Below are positions 40,376 to 52,601 of a stretch of DNA of 64,000 nt, one piece after another (the first letter of the stretch is position 1; the number at the start of each line of letters is the position of its first letter). This stretch comes from Pelobates cultripes (taxonomy: Eukaryota; Chordata; Amphibia; Anura; Pelobatidae), in assembly GCA_933207985.1 (NCBI GenBank), contig OW240912.1, positions 256,789,138 to 256,853,137 on the forward strand. Reading direction: 5' to 3'. The translations under genes were made by a program, and so were the position numbers. Below the pieces are notes generated by a model that saw only the letters and a list, made by a program, of their open reading frames with translations, was not told the DNA's origin and searched no databases.

Positions 40376-41230
40376 GTAGATAAGAACCATTCGACCTATC
40401 TAGTCTACCCAATTTTCTAAATACGCTCATTAGTCCCTGACCTGATCTTACAGTTAGGATAGCCTTATGACTATCCCACGCATGCTTAAAGGACCACTAT
40501 AGTGCCAGGAAAACATACTCGTTTTCCTGGCACTATAGTGCCCTGAGGGTGCCCCCACCCTCAGGGACCCCCTCCCGCCCGGCTCGGGAAAGGGGTTAAA
40601 ACTTACCTTTTTCCAGCGCTGGGCGGGGAGCTCTCTGCCTCCTCCGATCCTCCTCCTGGGCTGAATGCGCATGCGCGGCAAGAGCTGCGCGCACATTCAG
40701 CCCGTCGCATAGGAAAGCATTTACAATGCTTTCCTATGGACGCTTGCGTGCTCTCATTGTGAGCTCTCATTGTGAAAATCACAGTGAGAAGCACGCAAGC
40801 GCCTCTAGTGGCTGTCAATGAGACAGCCACTAGAGGAAATAGGGGGAAGGCTTAACCCATTCATAAACATAGCAGTTTCTCTGAAACTGCTATGTTTATA
40901 AAAAAAAAATGGGTTAACCCTAGAAGGACCTGGCACCCAGACCACTTCATTAAGCTGAAGTGGTCTGGGTGCCTAGAGTGGTCCTTTAAACTATCTCACT
41001 GTGTTAACCTCTTCCACTTCAGCTGAAAGGCTATTTCATGCATCCACTACCCTCTCAGTAAAGTAATACTTTCTGATATTTTTAAACCTTTGCACCTCTT
41101 ATTTAAGGCTGTCTTCTTGTTGTGGTAGTTTTTTTTTTTTGTTTTTTTTTTCAAATAGTCTCCTCCTTTGCTGTGTTGATTCCCCTTATGTATTTAAATG
41201 TTTCTATCATATCCTCCCTGTCTCACCTTT
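40376..41230 (-). pseudogene. L2/CR1-type LINE ORF2 C-terminus, split by a MITE
   Basis: The minus strand reads FTERVVDA, then NSLSAEVEEVNTV, FKHAWDSHKAILTV and FRKLGRLDRSNGSYL. This matches the common C-terminus of L2/CR1 ORF2 ('RkyfFseRvVd.WNsLP.evV.a.tv..Fk..LD...'). Stops and missing bases show decay. The T2-like MITE interrupts it at TTTAAGCATGC. Confidence 0.65.
40486..40989. mobile_element. T2/Kolobok-like MITE built of serial hairpins
   Basis: 504 bp including the TTAA at both ends. Inverted termini are TTAAAGGACCACTATAG and CTAGAGTGGTCCTTTAA. Perfect or near-perfect hairpins follow one another: 40498-40537 (17-bp arms), 40541-40566, 40658-40703, 40708-40738, 40741-40801, 40802-40836 (15-bp arms), 40855-40916 and 40932-40973. 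It sits in the L2/CR1 fragment at a duplicated TTAA. No coding capacity. Confidence 0.85.
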
Positions 41231-41581
41231 CCATAATTGGTTTAGCACTGAAAATAAAATTAACATTTATTTATATAGTGCCAACAGATTCCGCAGCACT
41301 TTACAAGGAGTGGGTGGACAAACAAATATGTAGTTGTAACCAGACAAGTTGGACACACAGGAACAGCAGGGTTGAGGGCCCTGCTCAATGAGCTTAAATG
41401 CTAGTGGCAGTGGCATAAAGTGACATGAAAGGTAAGGATAGTATTAAACTAATGACAGTTGCAAGAGAGGAATCAGTCGGGAGCTATTAACAGTTTAATT
41501 GATATTGGTGGGGGGGAATTACTCTGATGCCTGTATTTCAAAGAGCTATAATTTGATCATCATTGATCTTGAGTTTACACT
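41231..41581. other. Dispersed-repeat-like sequence, no gene
   Basis: Contains TTTATATAGTGCCAACAGAT and CCGCAGCACTTTACAA, a phrase I associate with a common amphibian/fish interspersed repeat whose class I cannot name. No bounded ends. Confidence 0.35.
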
Positions 41582-41700
41582 GTTAAAGGGACAGTATAGT
41601 CACCAGAACCACTACAGGTTTTTTTGTTCTGGTGAGTATAGCCTGTCTTTGTCCACCTCCAGTGGCAGTCAATCAGACGACCACTAGAGGTGCTTCCTGA
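41582..41700 (+). mobile_element. T2-like MITE, left end
   Basis: TTAAAGGGACAGTATAGTCA followed by the hairpin ACCAGAAC...GTTCTGGTGA, the typical left end of the family. CCACTAGAGG at about 41680 matches the hairpin block of the complete copy. The right terminus was not found. Confidence 0.5.
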
Positions 41701-42599
41701 ATGAATGTACTTTCCCCATTGATACATTAATTCAATGTATCTATGAGGAGATGCTGATTGGTCAGACTCAGAGTGGTGTTATGCTCTGCCCCCTGCTTCG
41801 TTGACATCATAATTGGTGATCAGTCATTTCTGATTATCTCAGCCAGGGGGCCAGACTTGCACAGTGCTGCCAAAAGGGTGAGCTTTACAGCTTTGTAAGG
41901 AGGGGCTGTCCACCTTAAATGTGTTACCACAATTGGGTCAAGAAACCCTAGTTTAAAAGAAAGGCGGGTACTCATGTATTTGCTTCATATGCATTTCAAC
42001 ATACATAGACCACACATGATGGCCTTATGCAGTAAGAACTACCAGGTATATGAAAATACAGTTTTAATCCTGTGAATCTAGATTGCTGGACTTGTAAGAT
42101 CAAACTTTACCAACCTCCATTAAATAGGTTTTCTTCCCAAATGGTATATCTGAAGAGGCAAATTCGGTGTCCCTTGATTAACCCATTAGATGAAGGATAA
42201 CTTCAATGCAAAGTTAACACTTTTTTGCACGCTATATATGCAAACACGTGATTAATAGGCCAAAGTAAAGAACAGAATCCACACTATGTAATAGTTACTT
42301 ATTAGCAGTGCATATTCTGTTGGGAATTAAGGTTTTACATCGTCATACACAGCAATTAGCTCAAGCAGTGTTATAGGAGATGTATACATATATAAGGTAT
42401 TCCAAATCTGAGACTAAAAAATTGGAAATTCTAGTGTAAAATTATTATACACAAAACACATACATATACACACTCCCATTATATTGATTTCTAAGCCCTC
42501 CTAATATCACAGCGTATAATTTTGAAAAAAAAAGTTTATATCTTTGAAAACTTTATTATCCAAATTATAAAGAGATCACTGTTCATATTAAAAAGGAAA
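41701..42599. other. No gene seen
   Basis: Mixed AT-rich DNA. The first 200 bp may be MITE remains. Confidence 0.45.
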
Positions 42600-43265
42600 A
42601 GGCCAGCCTTTTTCGGGGCTCTTGACGCCCTTGGCAGGCAAAGCTGTGCAAATTTATGAGTTATACAGAGCCTGGACCGGGGAGCTATCAATCGACACTG
42701 AGGCCCCAGGCGAGGAGTGTTGGAGACCCATTACAGCTGAGCTGTATTCCAGTAAATGGCGGTCCACTGGCCAATCCCTCTCTACACAACATACCTGGCT
42801 CGTCTGCCTCCAATTCCACATCGCAACGGATCCTCGCCAAGTCATTTCTCTTGGCCCTGTATCAAGCCTGGCTGGTGGTGGACTGGCTACCTGATAATAG
42901 GCCTACAGCTGAAACTGGGAACAATTTCCTGCCAATAGCTGGGGTTGGATGACCTATGCTTGGGAACTGGGGTGCCTCTCCATGTGTAGCCCACCTAAAA
43001 GTTAATTTTATTCCTCTAAACGGCTTACATGTTTCTGAGGGCCCAGGGGTCTTTCTTCCCCATGGCATGCTTTAGCTAGCATTACTTCCATTCCTAATGT
43101 CTTATTTTCCATGCTATGCTGTTTTTTTTTTCTATAATTGTAAAAATGTGCAGCATTTCTGACATATATTACTAATTTCTCATGTCAATTTTGCTTAAGC
43201 CAATGTGATTCAACCATCTTGTATTTTCATGCCTGCAATACAAAAATAAATCATTTAAAAATAAA
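42600..43265 (+). mobile_element. Possible 5'-truncated LINE 3' end
   Basis: GC-moderate sequence ending in TCATGCCTGCAATACAAAAA and an A-rich AAATAAAATAAAG tail. The look is that of a LINE 3' UTR with tail. Short open frames at 42622-42952 match nothing I know. Confidence 0.3.
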
Positions 43266-43486
43266 ATAAAGTAAAAGGCCACTCCGGTATCACAGGAGAC
43301 AGATTTAAACTAGTGTTGATAGTATGATATTATAAAAAGGTTAACTACCAGGTGCTAAAAAAAATAAAAGAGTGACAGAGAGAGAAAGATATTGTATCAC
43401 ACCACCAAGTGGCAGATGTGATGCATCAATGTTACTTTGCATATATAATACATGATGTTGAAAGCAATATATATTTTAATTTATTT

Positions 43487-43612
43487 GTAGTCGGGGACAA
43501 AAGCCGTATACATGATAAGTTAGATATATGAGCAAGTCGGTTGTGGTGTGCCGAAACCGACGTATCGGGTAGGCCTGTAATAAAAGAGGGCAAAAAGTTG
43601 AATAAGATACCT
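43487..43612 (-). repeat. Ngaro-like B repeat (diverged), 3' end of second element
   Basis: On the minus strand it reads CCCTCTTTTATTACAGGCC, then GTCGGTTTCGGCACACCAC and AACCGACTTGCT, ending GGCTTTTGTCCCCGAC. It is clearly homologous to B1/B2 of the 2091-7503 element. Confidence 0.75.
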
Positions 43613-43664
43613 TATTACACATCTTTACATTGCAAGATTCGTAAAGGCTTGTCCTACTCAACTC

Positions 43665-43955
43665 TAGCTCTGGTTGTGGTATGTATCTAGTAATATACTG
43701 TGGATTTCCAGCGTCCTAATGTTTATGGTGTGAGCAGGGACATTTGTCTGGAAGCAGCTGATGCTGCCCTGATTCTGGAGGAATGTCCCGAAAAGGCATT
43801 GGGGTTGAGTCCCCGCCTAGTTAAGAGGGTTCTGAGGTACATTATGAATTTAGCTGTAGTGAGTGGTTTGCCCAGCAGTGTAAATAGGGGCATATTGAGA
43901 TTTGGTCCAGTGAGTGATAACCTGTAAAGGTCTGACATTTTGACCGGCACCTTAT
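43665..43955 (-). pseudogene. Ngaro/DIRS tyrosine recombinase, C-terminal catalytic part
   Basis: The minus strand reads KPLTTAKFIMYLRTLLTRRG, then LNPNAFSGHSSRIRAASAAS and, after a stop, TLGRWKSTVYY. This is the 'l......fsgHSfRiGaAt.Aa..G......tLGRW.S.aY..Yir' region with the HxxR box (HSSR) and the Tyr box. The glycine after R is Arg, and stops after LLTP and after VYY break it. Confidence 0.7.
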
Positions 43956-44899
43956 TGTCTGTAGGATAGTCCTTATGTCCCTACGTATTACATATGGTAA
44001 GAGGATGTGAACTGTTTGGTACTAGGATAGGCACTTAAGATACGGTGTTGTATTCCAGCCAGGTAAGTTTTGTAGTGTTAAGAGAGATTTTTTTAAATTG
44101 TGTGGGCACAAAGGAGAGGAGTGTCGCAATGGCGACTAGTGAACGAATATCGGTATTATGGTATTCGGTGGTAAACTTGTTGTAAAGGTGAAATCTCTAT
44201 TGTATGCTCGTGATGGATAATCAGAGAGGGCAGCTCAATCCAGAAATCTGCCAAATGCCATGAGGCGAGTTAGTGCAGGATTAAGCCATGGAATGTGGGT
44301 ATAGCCAGCTGCTTTATTGTCAGAGAAGCACTTGACAGGTTCCCCTATCCACTCATACCTCCCCAGGCCTTGTAGGCGGCCACTATGGGCTAGATTCCAA
44401 AGAAATGTTGATGAGGAATGGAAAGGTTTTTTTTTTTTTTTTTTTCTCAACTGGCCAGGCATCTCAGAACCAAAAGTCATCAAATTGGCTGTGAAATCAG
44501 TGTGTGCAGACACATTGGTCCGTGTAACTGGGAAATGATGAGAAATGGCAGGATCAACCTGGCCTCCTATTCCAGTGTGTTATGAACCTGAGCCATATGT
44601 GTAGGTCTGCTTACAACTAGTGCCAGAATGCAACTGTCGGTGGGAAGAAGACTCAGCGGTCGGGAAATAAATGTGCAGAATAATTCTCATGGCGAACTTC
44701 AATGTGCCCAGTAGGACTGTAGATTCATTCCCCCCCCCCCCGCGCATGTTCTTCAGAAGGAAAGGTTCCCAGGACTCCAATGCAAGGTACCTTCTCTGTA
44801 GGTGGACATGTTCTGTAGCGTATTAGTGTCAAGATGAATGCCTAAGAAGGTCAGTTTGTGAAAGTGGAACCCATAGTGAGGAAAAGTGCCATCGTCTTG

Positions 44900-45450
44900 T
44901 GAATACTAACCAGAGCGGAGTGAGGGCGTTCTATCGCGAGGACGTTATGCAAGATAACGGGTGACTGCAGGACATTTGCTAATATTGAGTGTTAGTCAAC
45001 ATAGTGTATTAGCAAATAAGACAAACAGCTTGGGGTTACTCTTTGCTCTAAAAGTTACACGTGTGGGAAAGTCATGAAAATCCCTCCATAAAATGCCACG
45101 AACATGCCCTCGGGATGGCTGAATAGGTAGGAGGCATAGGAAATGTCTGTCCTGCCCACCCAAGCTCAGGTCAACCCCTTTGGCATAGTGCTGGGAGAAT
45201 TCCTTAGAGGAAATCAATGAGTTGAGGCTAGGGGTGGGTAATTAATATGGTTGTCAAATACCTTCTTAAGCAACATGATTGTGTTGCGGGGTCTATTAAT
45301 GCGGACTGAAGGTTCTGACAGGAGTGAATACCGGACAGGAGTGTGACCAGACCTGTGTGGAACTGGTGTGTGGAAACCTTTATGTAGAAGTCGACTGAGT
45401 GACGGAAAGGGTGTGCTTAGAGGTAAAACTCCAGGTTGTCGATGCAAACC
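44900..45450 (-). pseudogene. Ngaro/DIRS reverse transcriptase remnant
   Basis: The minus strand gives LLHKGFHTPVPH, RINRPRNTIMLLKKVFDNHI, then LNSLISSKEFSQHYAKGVDL, GGQDRHFLCLLPIQPSRGH and DFPTRVTFRAKSNPKLFVLF. This follows the DIRS/Ngaro RT layout 'iNslIp.eeFslqYa.vDda' and 'DI..AFr.lPIhPs'. The first catalytic Asp region is damaged (LCLLPIQP without D). No YxDD could be read. Confidence 0.55.
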
Positions 45451-45950
45451 TTCTCTATGGTGAGGAGAAGTAGAGCCACTTACGTCACGAAAGTCTGAAG
45501 GCTAGGATGAATTCTGGGATAGTGAGTTTCTGATTGAGTCTGAGATTCTGGTGTATAGAACGACGTACAGATCATCGTAGTAGTAAGACTTGTACTCTAA
45601 GACATCGTGGGAGGAATCAGTAAGGAGACTAAAATTAACCTTTCCAGATGTCTTTGCGTGTGGTCAGGAACACAAAGTACGAGGGAGTAATAATGTAAAC
45701 CGATGTGCTAGGGGCGGGATTTGAAAGGATAACATAACCATGAGAGGGATTTGGGAGTCCTGTGGCTGGGATGTGCAGCAGTGCCTGTGGAGATTCCAGT
45801 CTCTGTAGTCCATCTTTGATGTTATGTATGGAAGCAAGTAGAGTGGATATCAACTGTTTGACTTCATGTGATTTGGCCTTGTGGGCAGGGGCCACTGAAA
45901 GGTGTGGCAAGAACGTTGGCCTCTCGGGGACTGTACAAAGAGTCAATATA

Positions 45951-46477
45951 AGAGGCCATGCTGGGTGAGGCCATAACTCGTAACTTAGAGAGGTTGATGT
46001 GAGGCATTAGCTATGTGTTGGGCCGAGGGGCGTATACCTCCATATGCGGATGAAGATGGGTGTTGGCCTCACGGAATTGATAATGATGAGGCTAGTAACT
46101 GGCATAGCTGGGAACCAGGCCGCCAGTTGACATACCGGATCCGTGAATGGGACGGGTGATGGGTAGTAGCGAGGTGAGTAAACATACCTTGCTTCGGGTA
46201 GAATGTAGTTTCCTTGCCAGAGGAATGAGATATTGGAGAACCTAAAGGGAAATGATGGTGGGAGGCAAGTTGGAACTGGAATTGGGCTTTACTTACTGTG
46301 AACGAAATACGCCTGTATAATCGGGGTGGTTGTTCTTGAGGCTGGTCTATGAATAGGTAACCTGAGGACATAGTTGTTAGAATCCTGACCCTACGATGGT
46401 GGGTACAAGATTCATAGGACATAAATCAAATATCCCTATAAGTGAGTAGGGTGAGGATCCTAGGGACCAGAGACCAT
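45951..46477. other. No gene assigned
   Basis: May be the 5' part of the second Ngaro-like element. A minus-strand open frame at 46069-46422 (SYESCTHHRRVRILTTMSSG start) has no family resemblance I can support. Confidence 0.3.
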
Positions 46478-46989
46478 GGTGTCAGGGCTTACCTGGTTTG
46501 GGAGTCCGGCAGGCAGAGATGTATGCTCACCCTTGCAAGAAAACACAGGCCGAGGTGGTCAGGTGAGAATTCACCTGGCCTGTGAGTCGGTGCACGGGGC
46601 TGTGCAGGGTAAACTCCAAGTCACAGTACAGGAACGGATAAACCAGGAGAATAGTCGTGGGAAGCCAAGGGTCAGAGGATGCCAGAAGTCAGAATAAACT
46701 AAAACACAAGCCGGAGTCAAGAGCAAACTGGAGAACAGGAAACAGCAAACCAATCACCAGAGTCAGGGAACTGACACTGCCTTCTGGGAGAGTCAGTGTT
46801 TTATACCTGGCTAATGAGGCCATCAGCTGCAGGTGTGCTGAGAATGTTGGAGCAGCCACAGAATAACGTCCAGCCCCCAGTGCTGGATACAAGGCAAGAT
46901 AGACTTCTGGCTATTACTTGAGCTGTATGGTGGTTCAGAGGCAAAATCGCAGCCCCAGTATTGTAAAGTACCGACCGTCTGGGAAGCAC
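46478..46989 (-). mobile_element. Possible Gypsy-type solo LTR
   Basis: On the minus strand it runs from TGTGCTTCCCAGACGG to GTAAGCCCTGACA, with CCAGGTATAAAACACTGAC as a TATA box and a downstream CT/TGAC-rich R-U5 like sushi-type Gypsy LTRs. No matching target duplication was found, so the limits are tentative. Confidence 0.4.
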
Positions 46990-47079
46990 ATAAGTGCACC
47001 ATTCGGGGATTCTTCATGGAAAGGTATGCTAGGCTTAAAAAGGTAAGGGTAGAGAAGCCATACAGAGACTGCAACCCCT

Positions 47080-48840
47080 GCATAAACCTCAACCAACCCT
47101 GGTTTCAGGAGCTTGCAACGCTGTGTCACGAACTGTCGACCTTCCTCCACCAGCACCACCTACGCTCCCTTCAACACACCAAAGTGCACTTCTATCTACA
47201 GAGCGACAAATGCGGCAGATTGCTTGCCCAAATGATTAACAAGCAGACGTCGAAATCTTACCTCAACCAATTGAGAGACCCTCGTGGCCGAGCACAACGG
47301 ATGCCAGAAGCGATCGCAGAGGTGGCCTGCTCCTACTATGAAACTCTGTACTTGACGGGGACAGATCGGGAAAACTCTTCAATGACTCCAAGGACGAACA
47401 CCATCCAGTCATACTTGGAAGCTATTCTCCACACGAAACTGACGGTTGAAGCTAGAAGGGCTCTGGAATCACCGTTGACTGTAGAAGAACTGGCGGCAGT
47501 GGTGAAGGCCACCAAACCAGGCAAAAGCCCAGGCCCTCATGGCCATATGCTATTACAAACAATTCGCAGACATCCTATACCCACAATTCCTGAAGACATT
47601 CAATTCCCTCACAGACGGACAGAAGCTCCCCACGCAAGCCATGGCGGCCAACATCGCCCTGATTCCGAAAGAGGGAAAGGACCTTTAGCAATGTACCAGC
47701 TACAGGCCCATCTCATTGTTGAATTGCGACCTTAAACTATTCACGAAGCTCCTGGCCACCAGAATGAACCCTTACTTACCTGACCTGGTGAAGAGTGGCG
47801 AGCATAAAGTGGTGGCTTCGCAGATGACTTGATCTTTTTTGTGACTTCCCCCGAGACCCCGCTACCAAACATCACGTGGGAATTCGACCATTACGGGGCC
47901 CCCTCCAATTTTAAAATCAACCACTCCAAATCGACCCTGCTCAACATCTCCATGCCCACAGCCAAAGCCACAGTAGTGCATAAACACTTACACTTTCAGT
48001 GGTCAGAGAGGGACATTAAGTACCTGGGTGTCTGGATCCCGAGAGACCTTGCCCAACTATACACAACGAACTTCCCATCACTACTGAATACGATCCGGAA
48101 GAATTTGGCAGATTGGAAGCTACCACGCATCACAGTGGTGAAGATGAACATCTTACCACGCATCCTATATCTATTTCAGACGCTCCCTATACAGATCCCG
48201 ACCGCATTTTTCACATAACTCACGACGCTAATGATACATTACATCTGGGGTTCAAGACGGCCCAGACTGCGACACGACATGCTGACTAAACCGAAGGCAG
48301 GGGGGGGCTGGTAGTCCCCGACTTTCTTTTATACTACCATGCAACTCACCTGCAGAGGTTACTGAAGTGGGCCAAAGCCAGGGTGACCATACTATGGAAA
48401 GATGTTGAACAATCCCAGACAGGAGGATCTCTAACGGCACTGATATGGATGAATCCCAAGGCGGGTAGGACAAAAGCAGGTCTGCAACCATGCATTAGGG
48501 CCACCTTGGAGCTCTGGTATAGGATAGCACCCAGACTTGGCCTCTCCTTGTTCCAGTCTCCTATGTACCCAATCACTTACAACCCCGACTTCCGCCCGAG
48601 ACTGGAGGGCAGACCATACGCATGCTTCTTCCCACATGGCCAGGTCCAAGTCCGACACATGATGAGGGGACAGGAGCTCAAGACACTTGGCAACTTACTG
48701 GCGGGAACCACGGTGACGTTCCTACCCATATACAGAGACATATACAGAGCTCTCACCTCCTTTGAGCGACAGTGTGTCGACGCAACCCACAACCACGTGC
48801 CATATCTCTTTTGTACTCCTTACTGTACACGCAACTGAAC
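47080..48840 (+). pseudogene. L1/Tx1-like ORF2, RT deleted internally
   Basis: N-terminal linker (SDKCGRLLAQMINKQTSKSY), then 'SPLTVEELAAVVKATKPGKS' with PGPHG for the conserved PGPDG. After a frameshift near 47545, IALIPKEGKD, SYRPISLLNCDLKLFTKLLA and LPDLVK follow. A deletion of roughly 150 codons then joins to FADDLIFFVTSPE (YxDD-type box as FADD, 47818-47860). Next come the thumb (GAPSNFKINHSKSTLLNIS, DIKYLGVWIP) and WGSRRPRLRHDMLTKPKAG with another shift near 48300. It cannot encode an active enzyme. Confidence 0.8.
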
Positions 48841-50599
48841 CTCCCAGCTCCATGGGGAAGTGGGAAGTTGCACTTGCCAAAACCTTTACCATAAACCAAT
48901 GGGGAAAGATCTGCGATTTAGTACACCACTGCGCATTAGCTAGCAAAACACAAGAAACAGCGTATAAATTCCTGACGCCCTGGTACAGAATGCCTCAACT
49001 CCTCCAGAGCATGAATCCTGCTTTGGATGTAGACTGCTGGCGCTGCCGCACCACACTGCGTACCTTTTTGCATATCTGGTGGGACTGCCCTAAAATCAGA
49101 CCCTTCTGGTCAGCAATCAATTCCATCCTCCAGAAATTCTCGGACAACCCCCCACCCTTCCATACATCCCCTTTTCTCCTGCATCACACCACCACCTCGA
49201 CAGCTAGATACAAGAAATCAATGTCCATTAGGATCCTAAACACAGCTAAACAAGTAGTCCCCCTTTACTGGAGAAAGGAGACACCCCCACTGACATTAAG
49301 GTTCGAAAAAATGGAGGAGCTTAGTCGACTTGAAGAACTGACACTCATGGCCCAAGGTCGCGCCCAAACTTACGCTGACATATGGACTCATAGGCTGATG
49401 GTCACCTACCAGGCCAATTTCCGAGCCTTGCTGACATATGAGACAGGGTGCCGGGTGGGTTAGGGGACCGCGGCTTGTTGGCCACGCTCGCTTCCCGTCT
49501 GGGAGGGAACAGAGGAGGTCTTTCTACCCCGACACTCCTGCTCAATATTTGATAGAACAACCAACCCCAGGGAGCAATGGGGGGCGCCCCTGATGCGGGA
49601 GGGGTTTCTGGCTAGGGATTTGACCTGACTGAGGCCTGGACACACCAACCTTTACACACTCATGTGAACGGGAAATTGGCAATACCTTTGACAAAAAATA
49701 AATAAATAAAATGTAAAAAACAAAAAATGGTTATCCTTTCTAAGTTGCTTTGAAATTGGCTCACGGACTCCGGAGCCCTTAATTACCTGCATGGTGGCTG
49801 TGTACTCGGCCCTCCACAGGTGTCTATTTTCAATGGTAATTGCTGGGACAGCGACTTAAACACGCATCCCTGTACACCTCACAAGTATCACTCCTTGAAA
49901 TAACCCTCCCACATAAGATGGGTCCATAGAACTCCAGACGAGGGCTATCTCCCCATTACACTGGGCTACACTAACAAAACTGAACGGGGTACACACGTAA
50001 ATAACCTCGCCCACTCTTTGCAGTTACTCGATTGTGTTACAACTATGTGTATGAAACGGGACCTGCGTGTCCGACTGACTGTAATTGCTAATTGGCACAT
50101 CGAGACCTGCGAGTCTCTGTATATCAAGATATGCTTTACCATACAAAATGACCTGCGAGTCACTATAAAGAACTTTTTTCATGCATACGAACAACACAAA
50201 AGAAATACTAAAAACATATTTACAAAAAAACAGGAATCTGATTATACCGTGCAAACTATTTTATTAATCATACTATAATCGTACTGTGCACTAAAAGAAT
50301 GTTAAAAATATACCGTCTGAAGTAATACTGATAGTGGCCCATGGGGGTCTCTCATCCTCTTAATACTGAGCTATCCACATTCATATGGCTTGCATCAGTA
50401 CTTTTTATTGTACTTTATTTTTATTAAAAGAATACTCTAATCTCATAAATATATTTTAAGCACTGTGTTACTTTTTTTAGTTAAGGGCCCTCTTTTTAAA
50501 AAAAATCTTTATTTTTGTCGTGCATAAAATTACAATCAAGCCTGTACGGCCACATTAGCGGTAATAAGCATTATACCATCAGACTTTGTCATGTCATTT
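48598..50599 (+). repeat. 2002-bp tandem segment, unit 1
   Basis: Begins within LINE ORF2 at GAGACTGGAGGGCAG. It spans the ORF2 C-terminus, 3' UTR, A-rich tail and about 0.9 kb of flank, ending GTCATGTCATTT. The flank contains GACCTGCGTGTC, GACCTGCGAGTC, GACCTGCGAGTC at 50062, 50105 and 50151. Near its right end, the minus strand carries GCACGACAAAAATAAAGATT plus a T/A run, a LINE-like 3' end. Confidence 0.95.
48762..49463 (+). pseudogene. L1/Tx1 ORF2 C-terminal domain, copy 1
   Basis: An open stretch with the CX2CX7-8HX4C knuckle (CWRCRTTLRTFLHIWWDC), ending YETGCRVG. Its first residues (MSDSVSTQPTT) are out of frame with the ORF2 proper, so it is a piece of ORF2 after a frameshift near 48830, not an independent gene. 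Copies 2 and 3 differ by GTFL for RTFL in the knuckle. Confidence 0.8.
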
Positions 50600-52601
50600 G
50601 AGACTGGAGGGCAGACTATACGCATGCTTCTTCCCACATGGCCAGGTCCAAGTCCGACACATGATGAGGGGACAGGAGCTCAAGACACTTGGCAACTTAC
50701 TGGCGGGAACCACGGTGACGTTCCTACCCATATACAGAGACATATACAGAGCTCTCACCTCCTTTGAGCGACAGTGTGTCGACGCAACCCACAACCACGT
50801 GCCATATCTCTTTTGTACTCCTTACTGTACACGCAACTGAACCTCCCAGCTCCATGGGGAAGTGGGAAGTTGCACTTGCCAAAACCTTTACCATAAACCA
50901 ATGGGGAAAGATCTGCGATTTAGTACACCACTGCGCATTAGCTAGCAAAACACAAGAAACAGCGTATAAATTCCTGACGCCCTGGTACAGAATGCCTCAA
51001 CTCCTCCAGAGCATGAATCCTGCTTTGGATGTAGACTGCTGGCGCTGCCGCACCACACTGGGTACCTTTTTGCATATCTGGTGGGACTGCCCTAAAATCA
51101 GACCCTTCTGGTCAGCAATCAATTCCATCCTCCAGAAATTCTCGGACAACCCCCCACCCTTCCATACATCCCCTTTTCTCCTGCATCACACCACCACCTC
51201 GACAGCTAGATACAAGAAATCAATGTCCATTAGGATCCTAAACACAGCTAAACAAGTAGTCCCCCTTTACTGGAGAAAGGAGACACCCCCACTGACATTA
51301 AGGTTCGAAAAAATGGAGGAGCTTAGTCGACTTGAAGAACTGACACTCATGGCCCAAGGTCGCGCCCAAACTTACGCTGACATATGGACTCATAGGCTGA
51401 TGGTCACCTACCAGGCCAATTTCCGAGCCTTGCTGACATATGAGACAGGGTGCCGGGTGGGTTAGGGGACCGCGGCTTGTTGGCCACGCTCGCTTCCCGT
51501 CTGGGAGGGAACAGAGGAGGTCTTTCTACCCCGACACTCCTGCTCAATATTTGATAGAACAACCAACCCCAGGGAGCAATGGGGGGCGCCCCTGATGCGG
51601 GAGGGGTTTCTGGCTAGGGATTTGACCTGACTGAGGCCTGGACACACCAACCTTTACACACTCATGTGAACGGGAAATTGGCAATACCTTTGACAAAAAA
51701 TAAATAAATAAAATGTAAAAAACAAAAAATGGTTATCCTTTCTAAGTTGCTTTGAAATTGGCTCACGGACTCCGGAGCCCTTAATTACCTGCATGGTGGC
51801 TGTGTACTCGGCCCTCCACAGGTGTCTATTTTCAATGGTAATTGCTGGGACAGCGACTTAAACACGCATCCCTGTACACCTCACAAGTATCACTCCTTGA
51901 AATAACCCTCCCACATAAGATGGGTCCATAGAACTCCAGACGAGGGCTATCTCCCCATTACACTGGGCTACACTAACAAAACTGAACGGGGTACACACGT
52001 AAATAACCTCGCCCACTCTTTGCAGTTACTCGATTGTGTTACAACTATGTGTATGAAACGGGACCTGCGTGTCCGACTGACTGTAATTGCTAATTGGCAC
52101 ATCGAGACCTGCGAGTCTCTGTATATCAAGATATGCTTTACCATACAAAATGACCTGCGAGTCACTATAAAGAACTTTTTTCATGCATACGAACAACACA
52201 AAAGAAATACTAAAAACATATTTACAAAAAAACAGGAATCTGATTATACCGTGCAAACTATTTTATTAATCATACTATAATCGTACTGTGCACTAAAAGA
52301 ATGTTAAAAATATACCGTCTGAAGTAATACTGATAGTGGCCCATGGGGGTCTCTCATCCTCTTAATACTGAGCTATCCACATTCATATGGCTTGCATCAG
52401 TACTTTTTATTGTACTTTATTTTTATTAAAAGAATACTCTAATCTCATAAATATATTTTAAGCACTGTGTTACTTTTTTTAGTTAAGGGCCCTCTTTTTA
52501 AAAAAAATCTTTATTTTTGTCGTGCATAAAATTACAATCAAGCCTGTACGGCCACATTAGCGGTAATAAGCATTATACCATCAGACTTTGTCATGTCATT
52601 T
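50600..52601 (+). repeat. 2002-bp tandem segment, unit 2
   Basis: Same length and nearly identical to unit 1. The visible differences are CTATACG for CCATACG and GGTACC for CGTACC. It includes the second copy of the ORF2 C-terminus (50764-51465). Confidence 0.95.

Larger units (their letters stand above)
43487..45950 (-). mobile_element. Second Ngaro/DIRS-like element, heavily decayed
   Basis: Minus-strand order is RT (about 45450-44900), RNase H region, recombinase (43955-43665), B repeat (43612-43487), the same order as the first element. The 5' part and A repeats were not recognised. It shows what the first element has lost: RT core and recombinase active-site boxes are both present, though frameshifted. 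Confidence 0.65.
47080..49720 (+). mobile_element. L1/Tx1-type LINE, 5'-truncated
   Basis: ORF2 fragments are followed by a 3' UTR and an (AAAT)n tail (49695-49715). RT, thumb and C-terminal domain appear in order. Its 3' part (from 48598) is the start of a tandemly triplicated segment. Confidence 0.8.
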
